Below, piece after piece: positions 16,778-26,349 of a stretch of DNA of 64,000 nt (the stretch's first letter is position 1; the number at the start of each line of letters is the position of its first letter). Location of the stretch: contig NZ_LMFO01000010.1 in the NCBI RefSeq assembly GCF_001426865.1, positions 1-64,000 on the forward strand, in the 5' to 3' direction. The position numbers were made by a program, and so were the translations under genes. This DNA is from Paenibacillus sp. Root52 (GTDB lineage Bacteria > Bacillota > Bacilli > Paenibacillales > Paenibacillaceae). The notes under the pieces are model-generated. The model ran no database searches and was not told where the DNA came from. It saw only the letters and a list, made by a program, of their open reading frames with translations.

Positions 16778-17002
16778 TAACATGACATAATGGTATAACT
16801 TCTCTACAGGAATTATAAGCGTTCTTTCCCCTTCCTGATCTTGATAGATCTATTGTATATTCTCACTGGAAAATCCACACAATACAATTAAGCCAGAACA
16901 CCACCAGAATGTACTAACCTGAACAAAAATAATCCAACTTCAGTTCGCGCTAGTTGTGTTGGTTCACTCCATTCAGTACAACACTCAAAGACAGGTGATC
17001 AT

Positions 17003-17188
17003 ATGAAATTAGATAAGAATATCGGCATTTCTCTCGGATTTCTAGCAGGAACGACATTTGGAAGTGGGGTCGCATTTCTCTTTCGTCTGCAAAGCTATGG
17101 TGTCATGGGTAGTGTCGCAGTCTTCGGAATGATCGGAGCCTTAGCTGGATTATTCATCGCCAAGTATGGGCTCCGTATGAATCGTTGA
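17003..17188 (+). CDS. small two-span membrane protein, unknown
   Basis: 61 residues. Two glycine-rich hydrophobic segments (about 8-28 and 33-54, FLAGTTFGSGVAFLF and VFGMIGALAGLFIAKYG) are joined by a short RLQSYG loop. The ATG follows ACAGGTGAT and a terminator follows the stop, which supports expression. No family recognised. Confidence 0.6.
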   Translation: MKLDKNIGISLGFLAGTTFGSGVAFLFRLQSYGVMGSVAVFGMIGALAGLFIAKYGLRMNR

Positions 17189-17210
17189 AGCCTGAATGCA
17201 GGCGTAATAT

Positions 17211-17255
17211 AAAAAGACCCTTCCTTTGCTTTATCGCAATGAACGGGTCTTTCTA
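17211..17255. terminator. bidirectional terminator between the small membrane protein and tRNA-Leu
   Basis: AAAGACCC (17213-17220) pairs with GGGTCTTT (17245-17252). A-runs and T-runs on both sides let it work for the plus-strand gene and for the minus-strand tRNA. Confidence 0.75.
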
Positions 17256-17265
17256 TGAACGTAGA

Positions 17266-17350
<85 letters not shown>

Positions 17351-17597
17351 ATAATATGTAACTTTTCACTATGATGAAAAGCATTCAGACAACAAAGAAT
17401 CGTTGTGCGGTAATGTAGAGTATACATGTAATGGAAGAAGAATGCAATACGTTTTCATTTGTATAAAACAGATGGGACATATGTCCTTTTTAAATATCAT
17501 AGAATCTCCTATCGTTAGGACAGAATTAGCTTGTATCATCCAATCCGTTCCGTCAATGATGTGGACGGTGGTAATCACAACGAAGGAGCGAGTCACA

Positions 17598-18590
17598 TTG
17601 AATCCAATAAAGCTTTGTTTTATCGGTGCAGGATTTCATGCATCTACCAATATCTATCCTTCCGCTATTGAATCTGGAGCCATCATCCAAGGTATTGCTA
17701 CCCGTAGTCTGGAGCGCTCCCAAGCCGCTCTTCTTCGCTTCGGCAGCATAGGACAGGCTTATGACAATGTACACCTTATGCTTGAGCATGAGGACTGTGA
17801 CGGGGTCGTTGTCGTGGCACAGCCCCAGGATCAAGTTACTCTGGCGATGGAATGTATCCGCGCAGGCAAAAACGTCTATGTGGACAAACCACTGGGATGG
17901 AATGCAGCAGAAGCCAAGATGGTATCTGACGCAGCCGAGCAAGCTGGAGTGGTGCTCATGGTTGGGTTTATGAAACGTTATGCTCCCGTGTATCTGAAAT
18001 TAAAAGAGTTGATCGATGGCGGGACACTGGGGAAAGTCCGGTCATTTCAGGTGAGGTTCGCTGTCGATAGCACTCCCTTCTGCAGAGATGAAGAACAGTT
18101 CATCAAGCTCGCCGCCATTCATATGGTGGATCTGATGCGCTTCCTCTTCGGCGATATGGTGAAGGTTACGGGTACGACAGTTAGGGATGGCGAGCACATC
18201 AATCAGAGTATTTCCTTCGTGTTTGAGCAAGGCATCATAGGCAGCGCGTATTTCGCAGGTATGAGTGCTTGGTCTCGTGAGAGTGAACACGTACTAGTGA
18301 CATTCGACAACGGATTTGCGTCAGCAGATGAGATAACTAAACTTACGATTCATTCCTCTCAGACCTTTGATAATCTACCTTGGAAATCTCTAGCGGAGCA
18401 GGATATCGTGTACACACCTTCTGCTTCCCCCATGTCCGGAACTCATCGAGACCTTTATCTAAGAGGGTTCGTCGGGGAGATGGTACACTTTACGGAATGT
18501 TGCCGCGATCATTCTTTGCCACATTCTAGTGGTCAAGATAATATTAAAACCATGGCATTATGTGACGCGATCCTTTCAGCACTCGTATGA
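17598..18590 (+). CDS. Gfo/Idh/MocA-family oxidoreductase
   Basis: NAD(P)-dependent dehydrogenase of sugar-like substrates. The Rossmann N-terminus shows CFIGAGFHAS, and the family catalytic lysine lies in YVDKPLGW (usually EKP). The C-terminal alpha/beta domain carries AAIHMVDLMRFLFGD. The TTG at 17598 is preceded by AAGGAG with 9 bases between and gives 330 residues, the family norm. The frame stays open 65 codons upstream, but that part is not conserved-looking. The upstream 250 bases contain a GGACATATGTCC palindrome at 17475-17486. Substrate unknown; no transporter neighbours. Confidence 0.85.
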   Translation: MNPIKLCFIGAGFHASTNIYPSAIESGAIIQGIATRSLERSQAALLRFGSIGQAYDNVHLMLEHEDCDGVVVVAQPQDQVTLAMECIRAGKNVYVDKPLGWNAAEAKMVSDAAEQAGVVLMVGFMKRYAPVYLKLKELIDGGTLGKVRSFQVRFAVDSTPFCRDEEQFIKLAAIHMVDLMRFLFGDMVKVTGTTVRDGEHINQSISFVFEQGIIGSAYFAGMSAWSRESEHVLVTFDNGFASADEITKLTIHSSQTFDNLPWKSLAEQDIVYTPSASPMSGTHRDLYLRGFVGEMVHFTECCRDHSLPHSSGQDNIKTMALCDAILSALV

Positions 18591-18660
18591 CGTTTATACG
18601 CTATTCATTAACAACAATCCGTTGAACATACCCACACCTACTCAGAAATTATATATCTTT

Positions 18661-18698
18661 AAACCTCGATGTTTCGCATTGCGAATTTCGGGGTTTTT
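18661..18698 (+). terminator. terminator of the Gfo/Idh/MocA gene
   Basis: AAACCTCGA pairs with TTCGGGGTTT (one G-T wobble), with the T-run included in the second arm. Confidence 0.7.
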
Positions 18699-18868
18699 CC
18701 GTTTTTTTGGAGGTCTTCTTGGGATACGTATCCCTCTCATATATCTCATTGCAGGGTTTATAATGTACCTTAACCATGATATGCTGTCATTAGAAGTATA
18801 CAGTCTATATAAGGTTGTAGTATCAATCTAGGTACTGCATATCCACCCTTATATTGGAGGTGCAATCC

Positions 18869-19231
18869 ATGAAACAGAATTCCGCTAACCTTTGTCCCAA
18901 GCCATATGGTTGTTCTGTAGAAGTCACACTTAGTGTCATTGGGGGAAAGTGGAAAGGCGCTATTTTATATCACCTGTTCTCAGGTTCTTTGCGATTCAAT
19001 GAGTTACGTAAGTTATTCCCTGATATCACACAGCGGATGCTCACTTTGCAGTTAAGAGAGCTTGAAAATAGCGGTATCGTACACCGAGAGGTGTATCCTC
19101 AGGTTCCACCTAAAGTGGAATACTCGTTAACTCCCTTTGGTGAAACGTTAAGGCCGATTATTTATAGCATGCGAGACTGGGGAGAACAATACACGAACGA
19201 AGTTATCGCCAAATCACAGCAAGCGGAATAA
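18869..19231 (+). CDS. HxlR-family winged-helix transcriptional regulator
   Basis: 120 residues. The family signature [25 protein letters not shown] is split here by position: helix alpha1 near residue 25 and wing motif [16 protein letters not shown] near 75-90. Two N-terminal cysteines (LCPKPYGC) match the place of the redox-sensing cysteine of YodB-like regulators, so thiol sensing is possible. The ATG at 18869 follows TTGGAGGTGCAATCC; the in-frame TTG at 18854 is part of the ribosome site. The imperfect inverted repeat AGTATC-AATCTA-GGTACT (18819-18836) just upstream may be its own operator. Confidence 0.87.
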   Translation: MKQNSANLCPKPYGCSVEVTLSVIGGKWKGAILYHLFSGSLRFNELRKLFPDITQRMLTLQLRELENSGIVHREVYPQVPPKVEYSLTPFGETLRPIIYSMRDWGEQYTNEVIAKSQQAE

Positions 19232-19233
19232 GG

Positions 19234-19273
19234 AAAGAAGCTGCTCCGTGTATACGAAGCAGCTTCTTTTTTG
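19234..19273. terminator. terminator between the HxlR and diguanylate cyclase genes
   Basis: AAAGAAGCTGCT pairs with AGCAGCTTCTTT; a long T-run follows on the plus strand. On the minus strand the T-run is weaker, so it serves the HxlR gene best. Confidence 0.85.
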
Positions 19274-19275
19274 TT

Positions 19276-20889
19276 TTATTTCTCTACCGATTGAATCGTG
19301 ATTGTCCGATTACGCCCTTCTTCTTTGGCCTGATACAGAGCCGTATCTGCTAAATGAAATAACTCCATCGCTGCCGCTGAATGAATAGGATATTCCGCTA
19401 TTCCTGCCGATATTGTAACCGTTCGATCGATAGGCATTGCACTATTCTCTACACTAGAACGAATATATTCGGCCACTTGGTAGGCAGTACTTGATTTGGT
19501 CTGACGCAGCAGCACGACGAACTCCTCTCCTCCAAAGCGGGAACATACATCCTGAGGTCGTACGGCCTGTCGAATCAGTTCAGCAATATGTTTTAACACG
19601 ATGTCTCCTGTATGATGTCCATACGTATCGTTAATTGACTTGAATCGATCTATATCGATAACGATAAGAGAAAAAGGAATCTCCTCATCGATCCAATGCT
19701 GTATGACTTCTTCAAACGTTCTGCGATTCGTCATGCCTGTCAGTACATCCGTTCTAGCATCATACGTTAGCTGATCCGTCTGCTTGCGAAAGCTTGCAAG
19801 CGCACCGAGTACGGCTTGTGTAAGAAGGTCTGCCTCACGATTCCAGTGTGGCTTCATCACAGGTAAGTCTACCTTGCCTTGATCCACCCGGTTAACCAAA
19901 TCTGCAAGAATGACGAAAGGACTGGCTAGTTTACGAGCAACACGAATGACAATTAGAGTCAAAATCACAAAAGGGACTGATGTATAGATCAGCAACATGC
20001 GAATATGATGGCTAAGCTGGTCGAACACAATCTTGGTTGGTGAAACTACCACGACTCCCCAGCCGGTAGTTGGAACTTTAGTATAACCTGCAAGTGAATC
20101 AAGACCCGACAGATTCTTGTATCTTTCTTTCCCTTGTTGATTATCTAACAATTTATGTACGACCGTATTGTTGCTGATATTCTCACCAATCCGCTCCGTG
20201 TCAGGGTGAAATAACAGTGTACCTTTCGCGTCTACGATAAAGAAATAGGAACCGTTACTGGATTTCAACTGACTTCCAAAAGAATGACTTAGAATATTAC
20301 CCTCTTGCAAATAAATACTCCCACTGACATACCCCTCAAAGGTTTGATTCGGACCAAAAATCGGTTGACTCAAAAATAAAATTCTGCGCTGACTAATTGG
20401 CGTAACATAAGGCTCCGATATATAAGGCGTTCTGGAGTGGAGTGCATTCTTAGCTGCCGTAGAGCTGATATGAAGACCCAGTCTGCCTCCCATTGGCGAG
20501 ACACCTCGAACAAGTCCCGTTTTATCCACAAGCGTCAAAGAGTTAAAGTAGTTACTGCTACCCCGAATCAGATCAAGCGCTCCCCCAATTTCAGCAGTGT
20601 CTGTGTAGTCTATGTCCGAGAACGAATGTGCTGCATAATCTAAGCTACTCTGCATGGATTGAAACAATGAATCAAGCGTCTGACTCATCTGTGTAGCACT
20701 TGAATAATTGCTAGTCAGTGTATTATCGATTAATGACTGCTTCTGAGATGTATAAAAAGATATAAAGATGATGGTCAAAGTCATTAAAACAGCGATGGTA
20801 ACAAGACCGCCCAATAAGACGGTAAGACTAATTTTCTTCACGTTTCTTATTTTGCTTTTTAATGTTGCTGCTTTGTTCTGTGCGGTCAT
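19276..20889 (-). CDS. membrane diguanylate cyclase with extracellular Cache sensor
   Basis: Makes c-di-GMP. Architecture of the 537 residues: TM1 about 22-46, extracellular double-Cache domain about 50-290, TM2 about 296-316, a short HAMP-like linker, and GGDEF domain about 375-535. The active site is GGEEF (453-457) in SRFGGEEFVVLL. An allosteric I-site RPQD lies five residues before it, so product inhibition is likely. The start is the ATG at 20889 after GGGGGAAGTAATA; the frame is open 11 codons further. It stands alone, convergent with the HxlR gene. Confidence 0.9.
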   Translation of the reverse strand: MTAQNKAATLKSKIRNVKKISLTVLLGGLVTIAVLMTLTIIFISFYTSQKQSLIDNTLTSNYSSATQMSQTLDSLFQSMQSSLDYAAHSFSDIDYTDTAEIGGALDLIRGSSNYFNSLTLVDKTGLVRGVSPMGGRLGLHISSTAAKNALHSRTPYISEPYVTPISQRRILFLSQPIFGPNQTFEGYVSGSIYLQEGNILSHSFGSQLKSSNGSYFFIVDAKGTLLFHPDTERIGENISNNTVVHKLLDNQQGKERYKNLSGLDSLAGYTKVPTTGWGVVVVSPTKIVFDQLSHHIRMLLIYTSVPFVILTLIVIRVARKLASPFVILADLVNRVDQGKVDLPVMKPHWNREADLLTQAVLGALASFRKQTDQLTYDARTDVLTGMTNRRTFEEVIQHWIDEEIPFSLIVIDIDRFKSINDTYGHHTGDIVLKHIAELIRQAVRPQDVCSRFGGEEFVVLLRQTKSSTAYQVAEYIRSSVENSAMPIDRTVTISAGIAEYPIHSAAAMELFHLADTALYQAKEEGRNRTITIQSVEK

Positions 20890-21051
20890 TATTACTTCCC
20901 CCGGTTTTTCTTGAAAAGACATATGTCTACCATTCTATACGAATGATGTTAAGAAGAAATAAAAAGTTTGTGAAGAATTTACAATAACTTATGATTGAGT
21001 GACGATTTAATGAACCCAATTCATTCATTGAATGGATTACGCAGATCAGAT

Positions 21052-21789
21052 CTAATCCTGAATCACATATCCTTCCCCTAGCTCCTGTTCAACAAATCCC
21101 GCCATATGTCTGGTCTGAAAGGCGATCGGCTGATCACTAGCTACAAGAATTCTGTTCTGCTGCTCGTCCTCCGTCTCCACAGGCAATGCAAATGAGCGCG
21201 TATAGACAAATAACTCACATAACGTCGTATGGATTGCATTCACAAGCTGATCATTGCCTGCCCGGCCAAATACATTCAGCATGACCATACCATCTGTTCT
21301 TAACTTCTCCTTCACAATCTTGAAAAAAGGGATTGAGATGAGCTGTTTGGGAGTTCCCTCAGCTGTAAATGCATCAACAACGATATAATCATATGCGCTA
21401 GAAGGTTCCTGCTGCAATAATTCACGTCCATCACCTACACTTACATCGTCTCCCCCATAATTAAAGAATGTCCGACTGATCTCTAACACCTCTTCATCAA
21501 GCTCTGCTACCTTCACCTGCTTCTCCGACAAATATGTAGGTAACGTACCAATCCCATGTCCAATAATATATACAGATTCATAGTTAGACGCATTCCGTTC
21601 CATCAGATGTACCATGGCTCTCGGATATTCCAATACGATTCGTTCAGGGCGGCTCAGATCCATTGCCCCCTGAACAGCTTCATTAGAAAACTCCAACACG
21701 CGAAAATGTCCTTGCTCTTCATATAAACGCTTTGTGTCATAGACCTTCAGCTCATGCTGTTCACTTTTGTTGCGATACAAAACTCTCAC
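21052..21789 (-). CDS. spermidine synthase-like methyltransferase-fold protein
   Basis: 245 residues with the spermidine/spermine synthase fold: VYIIGHGIGTLPTYLS in place of the GGGDG motif, the acidic VAELDEEVLEISR that binds the aminopropyl donor or SAM, and DYIVVDAFTAEGTP near the active site. The divergent glycine motif argues against true polyamine synthesis, so the role is open. The GTG at 21789 is favoured because GGAAGGGTGG precedes it; the two ATGs just upstream have no ribosome site. Stand-alone. Confidence 0.75.
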   Translation of the reverse strand: MRVLYRNKSEQHELKVYDTKRLYEEQGHFRVLEFSNEAVQGAMDLSRPERIVLEYPRAMVHLMERNASNYESVYIIGHGIGTLPTYLSEKQVKVAELDEEVLEISRTFFNYGGDDVSVGDGRELLQQEPSSAYDYIVVDAFTAEGTPKQLISIPFFKIVKEKLRTDGMVMLNVFGRAGNDQLVNAIHTTLCELFVYTRSFALPVETEDEQQNRILVASDQPIAFQTRHMAGFVEQELGEGYVIQD

Positions 21790-21869
21790 CCATATCCACC
21801 CTTCCATCATCTATAAAATACTTATTATAGATCAAATCCCTATAAGGCACTAATCTAGTGAACAAAACT

Positions 21870-21911
21870 AAAAAAACACCGCTCGGATAAGCCCCCCGAA
21901 ACGGTGTTTTA
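21870..21911 (-). terminator. terminator of the LysR gene
   Basis: AAACACCG and CGGTGTTT arms on the minus strand, with an inner TCGG/CCGA pairing, followed by seven T's. Confidence 0.8.
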
Positions 21912-21939
21912 ACGTATACATAAACCCTAGTCTGTTTAT

Positions 21940-22842
21940 TTATGATCCAATGGCTTCGTGTAAAGCTTGTACATAAGCAACGCCTAGATTAGACAAGGAT
22001 GTGCTTTTGTGACTAATCCAACCTACATTGATCGTTTCTTCGCATTCTAACGGAACTGGAATAATCTCATTGCCGTTTAAGTCCGCACTAAGCACACCCG
22101 TTGAGATTGTATATCCATTCAAGCCAATCAACAGATTGAACAACGTCGCACGGTCATTGACTTGTATGCTTTTTGGATGAGATAACGTGCTTAGAATTTC
22201 TTCAGAAAAATGAAACGAATTGTACTCACCCTGGTCGAATGACAGATAAGGATAATCCTGAAGCTGTTCAATCGCAACAGAAGCTTGCTTCGCAAGTGGG
22301 TTCTGCACACTGATGAAGATATGAGGTTTCGCCGTAAACAGGCTTGTAAATACGAGACCTGCATCCTTCAACAGTTTATTAATGACCTTCGAATTGAACT
22401 CATTCAAATAGAGAATGCCAATTTCACTGCGAAGACTTTTGACGTCCTGAATGATCTCATACGTTTTCGTTTCTCGTAGCGCAAGTTCATACTCTTCCTG
22501 ACCATACTGCTGAACCAGATGAACGAAAGCGTTCACTGCGAATGCATAATGCTGAGTGGATACAGAAAAATGCTGCGGAGAGGGCTTCGCATTGAGGTAA
22601 CGATTCTCCAGCAGTTCTGCTTGCTCCACAACTTGGCGAGCATAACTTAGAAATTCGACGCCTTCTTTAGATAGAGAAATGCCCTTATTCGTTCGTTCAA
22701 AGATCGTAATTCGCAGTTCCTGTTCCAAGTCACGGATCGCATTCGACAGACTCGGCTGGGAAATAAACAAACGTTTGGCCGCTTCATTCATAGAGCCACG
22801 TGTGGCAACCTCAATTACATATTTTAATTGTTGTAGTGTCAA
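21940..22842 (-). CDS. LysR-family transcriptional regulator
   Basis: 300 residues. The N-terminal winged HTH (1-60) has GSMNEAAKRLFISQPSLSNAI and DLEQELRITIFER; an effector-binding domain of two subdomains fills the rest, with FTAKPHIFISVQNPLA and GLNGYTISTG typical of the fold. The start is a TTG at 22842, 7 bases after GAGGGG, and lies 4 bases after the TGA of the DUF1266 gene. It is thus translationally coupled to the J-domain/DUF1266 pair rather than divergent from its target as is usual for LysR genes. Ligand unknown. Confidence 0.87.
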   Translation of the reverse strand: MTLQQLKYVIEVATRGSMNEAAKRLFISQPSLSNAIRDLEQELRITIFERTNKGISLSKEGVEFLSYARQVVEQAELLENRYLNAKPSPQHFSVSTQHYAFAVNAFVHLVQQYGQEEYELALRETKTYEIIQDVKSLRSEIGILYLNEFNSKVINKLLKDAGLVFTSLFTAKPHIFISVQNPLAKQASVAIEQLQDYPYLSFDQGEYNSFHFSEEILSTLSHPKSIQVNDRATLFNLLIGLNGYTISTGVLSADLNGNEIIPVPLECEETINVGWISHKSTSLSNLGVAYVQALHEAIGS

Positions 22843-22846
22843 CGTT

Positions 22847-23530
22847 TCACCCCTCTCTTTCTAAAATAACTGGTAGAGCAACACTCTCCTCTTCCCAACG
22901 CACCAAATTCCAAGGACTGTCTGTTCGTTCCAGCAAAGGTTCGATCAGCGAGAAGTGCTCCAACGCCTCGCCTTCATCCAACTCTTCATAGCCATACTGA
23001 CGTCCTATAAGGTAAGCAATCGCGAAGTCTGTCCAGCTTGAATACTCCTGTTGAATTCGTTGCGCCATCTCATACATAAACGCCCATGCTGTCTCATCAT
23101 CGACATAACCAATCTGCATCGCCATTCGAGTGATCGATATTGCCCTTCCCCAATCCCAAGCATTTATCGTTGCTGCACTCAGACGACTATCATAAAACTG
23201 AATAATTTGAAGTTGAATTCTTTCCTTCTCGTCTTCCAAACTAAGAATATAGTTCTCCTGCTCTTGATGAGTCATGACAGACAATAGTGCCCTACGTTGA
23301 TCAAATTTATCATGATGTCCACTCCCTTCACGAAAACTTTCCATTTGCTGGCGGAACGATTCGTGATCTCGAATATTCCAGCCTCTTTCGAACATCTCTG
23401 TAACACCTTCCCGTTTCCCTTCCAATAAATCAAGATCATACCCTGAGTTGAAATCCAAACCATTCGCCTCAAGTAAAATGGCTCCTGCTGCCAATGTCCA
23501 CTGTTGTCTTGCATCAAGCAAAGAATGCAT
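22847..23530 (-). CDS. DUF1266 domain-containing protein
   Basis: 227 residues, cytoplasmic. The DUF1266 pattern is visible: an N-terminal LAAGAILLEANGLDF, a central INAWDWGRAISITRMAMQIGYV (given as the motif around residues 130-150), and SWTDFAIAYLIGR near 175. The motif Asp-Trp-Gly/Arg region is the most conserved part of the family. Function unknown. The ATG at 23530 follows GGAGGTATTCAACG and overlaps the last 17 bases of the J-domain gene. A longer frame to 23575 lacks a ribosome site. Close linkage to a J-domain protein suggests a chaperone-linked role. Confidence 0.82.
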   Translation of the reverse strand: MHSLLDARQQWTLAAGAILLEANGLDFNSGYDLDLLEGKREGVTEMFERGWNIRDHESFRQQMESFREGSGHHDKFDQRRALLSVMTHQEQENYILSLEDEKERIQLQIIQFYDSRLSAATINAWDWGRAISITRMAMQIGYVDDETAWAFMYEMAQRIQQEYSSWTDFAIAYLIGRQYGYEELDEGEALEHFSLIEPLLERTDSPWNLVRWEEESVALPVILEREG

Positions 23531-26129
23531 CGTTGAATACCTCCACGTTATAATACGGTCTAAGCTCTTCATCATTCAAAAGATCCGGGAATTGCAGAGG
23601 TTCCGTTTGTTTCAATCCCCCCTGGAATAGATTAAACTTCAACTTATTGAACCAGGCTCCACGCTGACTCAGACGTTCTTCGATATCCTGAAGACGTGCA
23701 ATATAATCGGCATGATGCGGTCGATCTGCCACCGCCTCTCTTGCATAAGCAAGTGCTTGCTCTCCTTGTCCAAGATGCATATAGGTCAGGCTCAGCAAAC
23801 TACAGGTATCCCCTCGTAAACCAAATTCGTATGCACGAGTGAGCATTTTGCGAGCGACATCGTATTTACGTGCTTCATATAAGTGTAATCCACCATAAAA
23901 GTAGCTGTAACCGTCAATCTTAGTAGGTTCTACCGTTTTATAATAATGCACGATTGCAGTGTCTAGCTCTTCCCACCGTTTCTGTTCCGCCAAGATCCGA
24001 ACCATCTGCAGAAGTGCCCATGGATTCTGAGGCTCTTTATTTTGGATCTTCCGAATCCATACTGCTGCTTCCTCAAATTTGCGTTCTGCAAGCAGACAGA
24101 TGGCAATCATTTTAGGTAACATGGAGGCATCCAATAATTCATGATGAAGAGCCAAGTAGAAATCATGAGCAACGCTCCAGTTTTTTCGAGCAAAAGTTAA
24201 ATCTGCCGCCAAACCAAGAGCCTCTTCTTTGTACGATGTGTCACCCGAATTCAAATAGAGTTCAATTGTAGACAACGTAAGGTCAATTTTGCTCTGTCTT
24301 TGATAGGTTTTGAACAGGTAATACAACGCAGATGGCATATCCTCCATCTTCAAACATGCTTGGAAACACGCAATAGCTTCTTCTAATCTGTCAATATTCA
24401 TATACGAGATGCCTAAATAGTAATGGAGACTAGCACTTTTATTACCTTCTTGCATATACGTCTCAAAGCATGTTACAGCCTCTTCATATTGTTCTAAGCT
24501 GTAATAACTGAACGCCAATCCATAATTGTATCCTGTATGACCGTTTAATGATCTTGCCTGCAAATAATGATCTACAGACTGTTCATTCTGGTCTAACATT
24601 CGATAGGCTTCACCAAGATAATAATAGACTTCCGGCACTTCTGGCATATGTTCTTTCAGAATGAAACCATCTGGTATCATATCCTCATAGTGGTCGAGAT
24701 CATAATTGACTTTTGTGCGTAAATACAAAGCTTCTGTATGGACAACAGCTTGCGCGTTGGCAATTTCTATAGCCTGATTGAGGTACGTTAGAGCAAGATT
24801 GAGATCCACTTCATATGCGATCTGGGCAACCGAAAACCAAGCGTTACTGCTTAGCTGCACCTTGGGATCAAATCCTGCAAACATGGACAACACCTTGTCT
24901 GATCGTTTCCTTAAAAGATAAAGCTCGATCAGCTCCTCAATCTGCTCCGTTACAGGGAATCGAGTACCTTGCAGCTCAGCTTCCAAACTTGCAATGCGTA
25001 CTAGCTCATATTCATTTCGAACTTGCCATAGTCGAGTACGTAGTTCAAGATCCGCTGGGAAGCGCTCTAACGCTGCTTGATATAAATCAATAACCTCACG
25101 ATTGCGTCCCAACAGAGCCAGACATTGTGCTGCAGACGATAGTGCTGGACTGTAGATCACCGGCTCCGCAGCTTCCGATAATTGCATGTTTATAGATAAT
25201 GCTTCTTCCGTGTGCCCAGTCTTCAGTAACATGTCTGCCAAGTGACGCAGAATTTGAGGGTCATCGGGAGATATAACGGCCAATCTTGAATACATATGGA
25301 GTGCGGTCTCCCAGTCCTCCACGTTGATCGAATATCTTCCAATTAAACGTAACAATACCGGATCTTGTTCGTACAGTTCGTATGCTCTGCCCAGCATCTC
25401 ATGCGCAATATTCAAGTCTTGGTGGATAAGTGCCCGCCTTGCATATTCACGGAGATATACATATTCATCTATCGGCAGCCCCTCTGCAACAGCCTGTTGC
25501 AAGTGTTCAAGCTGCAGATCGTACGGGCTATGACACTGGTAATGAACATGACTAAGGAACGATGAAGAGAATCGCTCGTTTAACTGAAATTCATTTTCTG
25601 TCCATTCAAATGTCTCATCCAGCAACCTCCATACCGAGATTGGCAGCCAGTTACGTTCACTCAGAACCATTAACAATTCCGTATGCAAAATCTCCCGAAC
25701 CTGTATACTCCAAAATCGTTCGTCTTCCACAAGCTGCAACCATAGGTCATATCGAATACGAGAATCAAAATTATCGTAAAGCTTAATCATTCTATCTATA
25801 AAATGCTTCACAGCTTCTACGACTGGATCTTCCTGCTTCAGAGTGCCTATTGGCAAGTCTTCAATATGTATATCTTGTGATGGATCTGCTCCAACTTCTG
25901 TGATGTGATCTGCATAATCTGTACGGTCATTCTCTAATTGAGTATCTGTGGTTGAAGCAATCATGCCCGTTGATGCCATCTTTCTAGCTCGCTCATAGGC
26001 TGCTCGAAGCTTCTTAAAGCCTTCTGGATTGTCTTCGGGATGATTATGTTTCAATTGTGACGTGTACGCCTTCCTAATTGCGCTCAAATCTTCGGTAGGT
26101 TCAATACCGAGTATGCCCCAGTAGTCCAT
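23514..26129 (-). CDS. J-domain protein with long TPR array
   Basis: 871 residues. A J-domain-like N-terminus (1-60) has DYWGILGIEP, then HPED at 30-33 where DnaJ has HPD, then PEGFKKLRAAYERAR. From about residue 200 to 850 it is a tetratricopeptide solenoid: repeated ALHMYSRLA, YNYGLAFSYYSLEQYEEAV, LHYYLGISYMNIDRLEEAI-type units. No signal peptide or membrane segment. It probably recruits Hsp70 (DnaK) to clients bound by the TPR array, although the inserted Glu in the HPD loop may change that. The ATG follows GAAGGGAACAACATC. First gene of an overlapping operon with the DUF1266 and LysR genes. Confidence 0.85.
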   Translation of the reverse strand: MDYWGILGIEPTEDLSAIRKAYTSQLKHNHPEDNPEGFKKLRAAYERARKMASTGMIASTTDTQLENDRTDYADHITEVGADPSQDIHIEDLPIGTLKQEDPVVEAVKHFIDRMIKLYDNFDSRIRYDLWLQLVEDERFWSIQVREILHTELLMVLSERNWLPISVWRLLDETFEWTENEFQLNERFSSSFLSHVHYQCHSPYDLQLEHLQQAVAEGLPIDEYVYLREYARRALIHQDLNIAHEMLGRAYELYEQDPVLLRLIGRYSINVEDWETALHMYSRLAVISPDDPQILRHLADMLLKTGHTEEALSINMQLSEAAEPVIYSPALSSAAQCLALLGRNREVIDLYQAALERFPADLELRTRLWQVRNEYELVRIASLEAELQGTRFPVTEQIEELIELYLLRKRSDKVLSMFAGFDPKVQLSSNAWFSVAQIAYEVDLNLALTYLNQAIEIANAQAVVHTEALYLRTKVNYDLDHYEDMIPDGFILKEHMPEVPEVYYYLGEAYRMLDQNEQSVDHYLQARSLNGHTGYNYGLAFSYYSLEQYEEAVTCFETYMQEGNKSASLHYYLGISYMNIDRLEEAIACFQACLKMEDMPSALYYLFKTYQRQSKIDLTLSTIELYLNSGDTSYKEEALGLAADLTFARKNWSVAHDFYLALHHELLDASMLPKMIAICLLAERKFEEAAVWIRKIQNKEPQNPWALLQMVRILAEQKRWEELDTAIVHYYKTVEPTKIDGYSYFYGGLHLYEARKYDVARKMLTRAYEFGLRGDTCSLLSLTYMHLGQGEQALAYAREAVADRPHHADYIARLQDIEERLSQRGAWFNKLKFNLFQGGLKQTEPLQFPDLLNDEELRPYYNVEVFNDAFFA

Positions 26130-26349
26130 GATGTTGTTCCCTTCTATTCTAGAATTCTTATCAATCCATAGTTTGCTTTCTACATACTAGCGCTAAACTC
26201 GCTATAATCCTTCCTTAATATATCATATTCGGAATGAACATAATCGACGAGCTCTTCTTCATAGGTGTAAGAAAGACATCGTGAGTAGATGAATATGAGC
26301 TTCATAGGGTTCGTCTCCATGCGCACACTTCAAGGAGGTATTGTAGATT

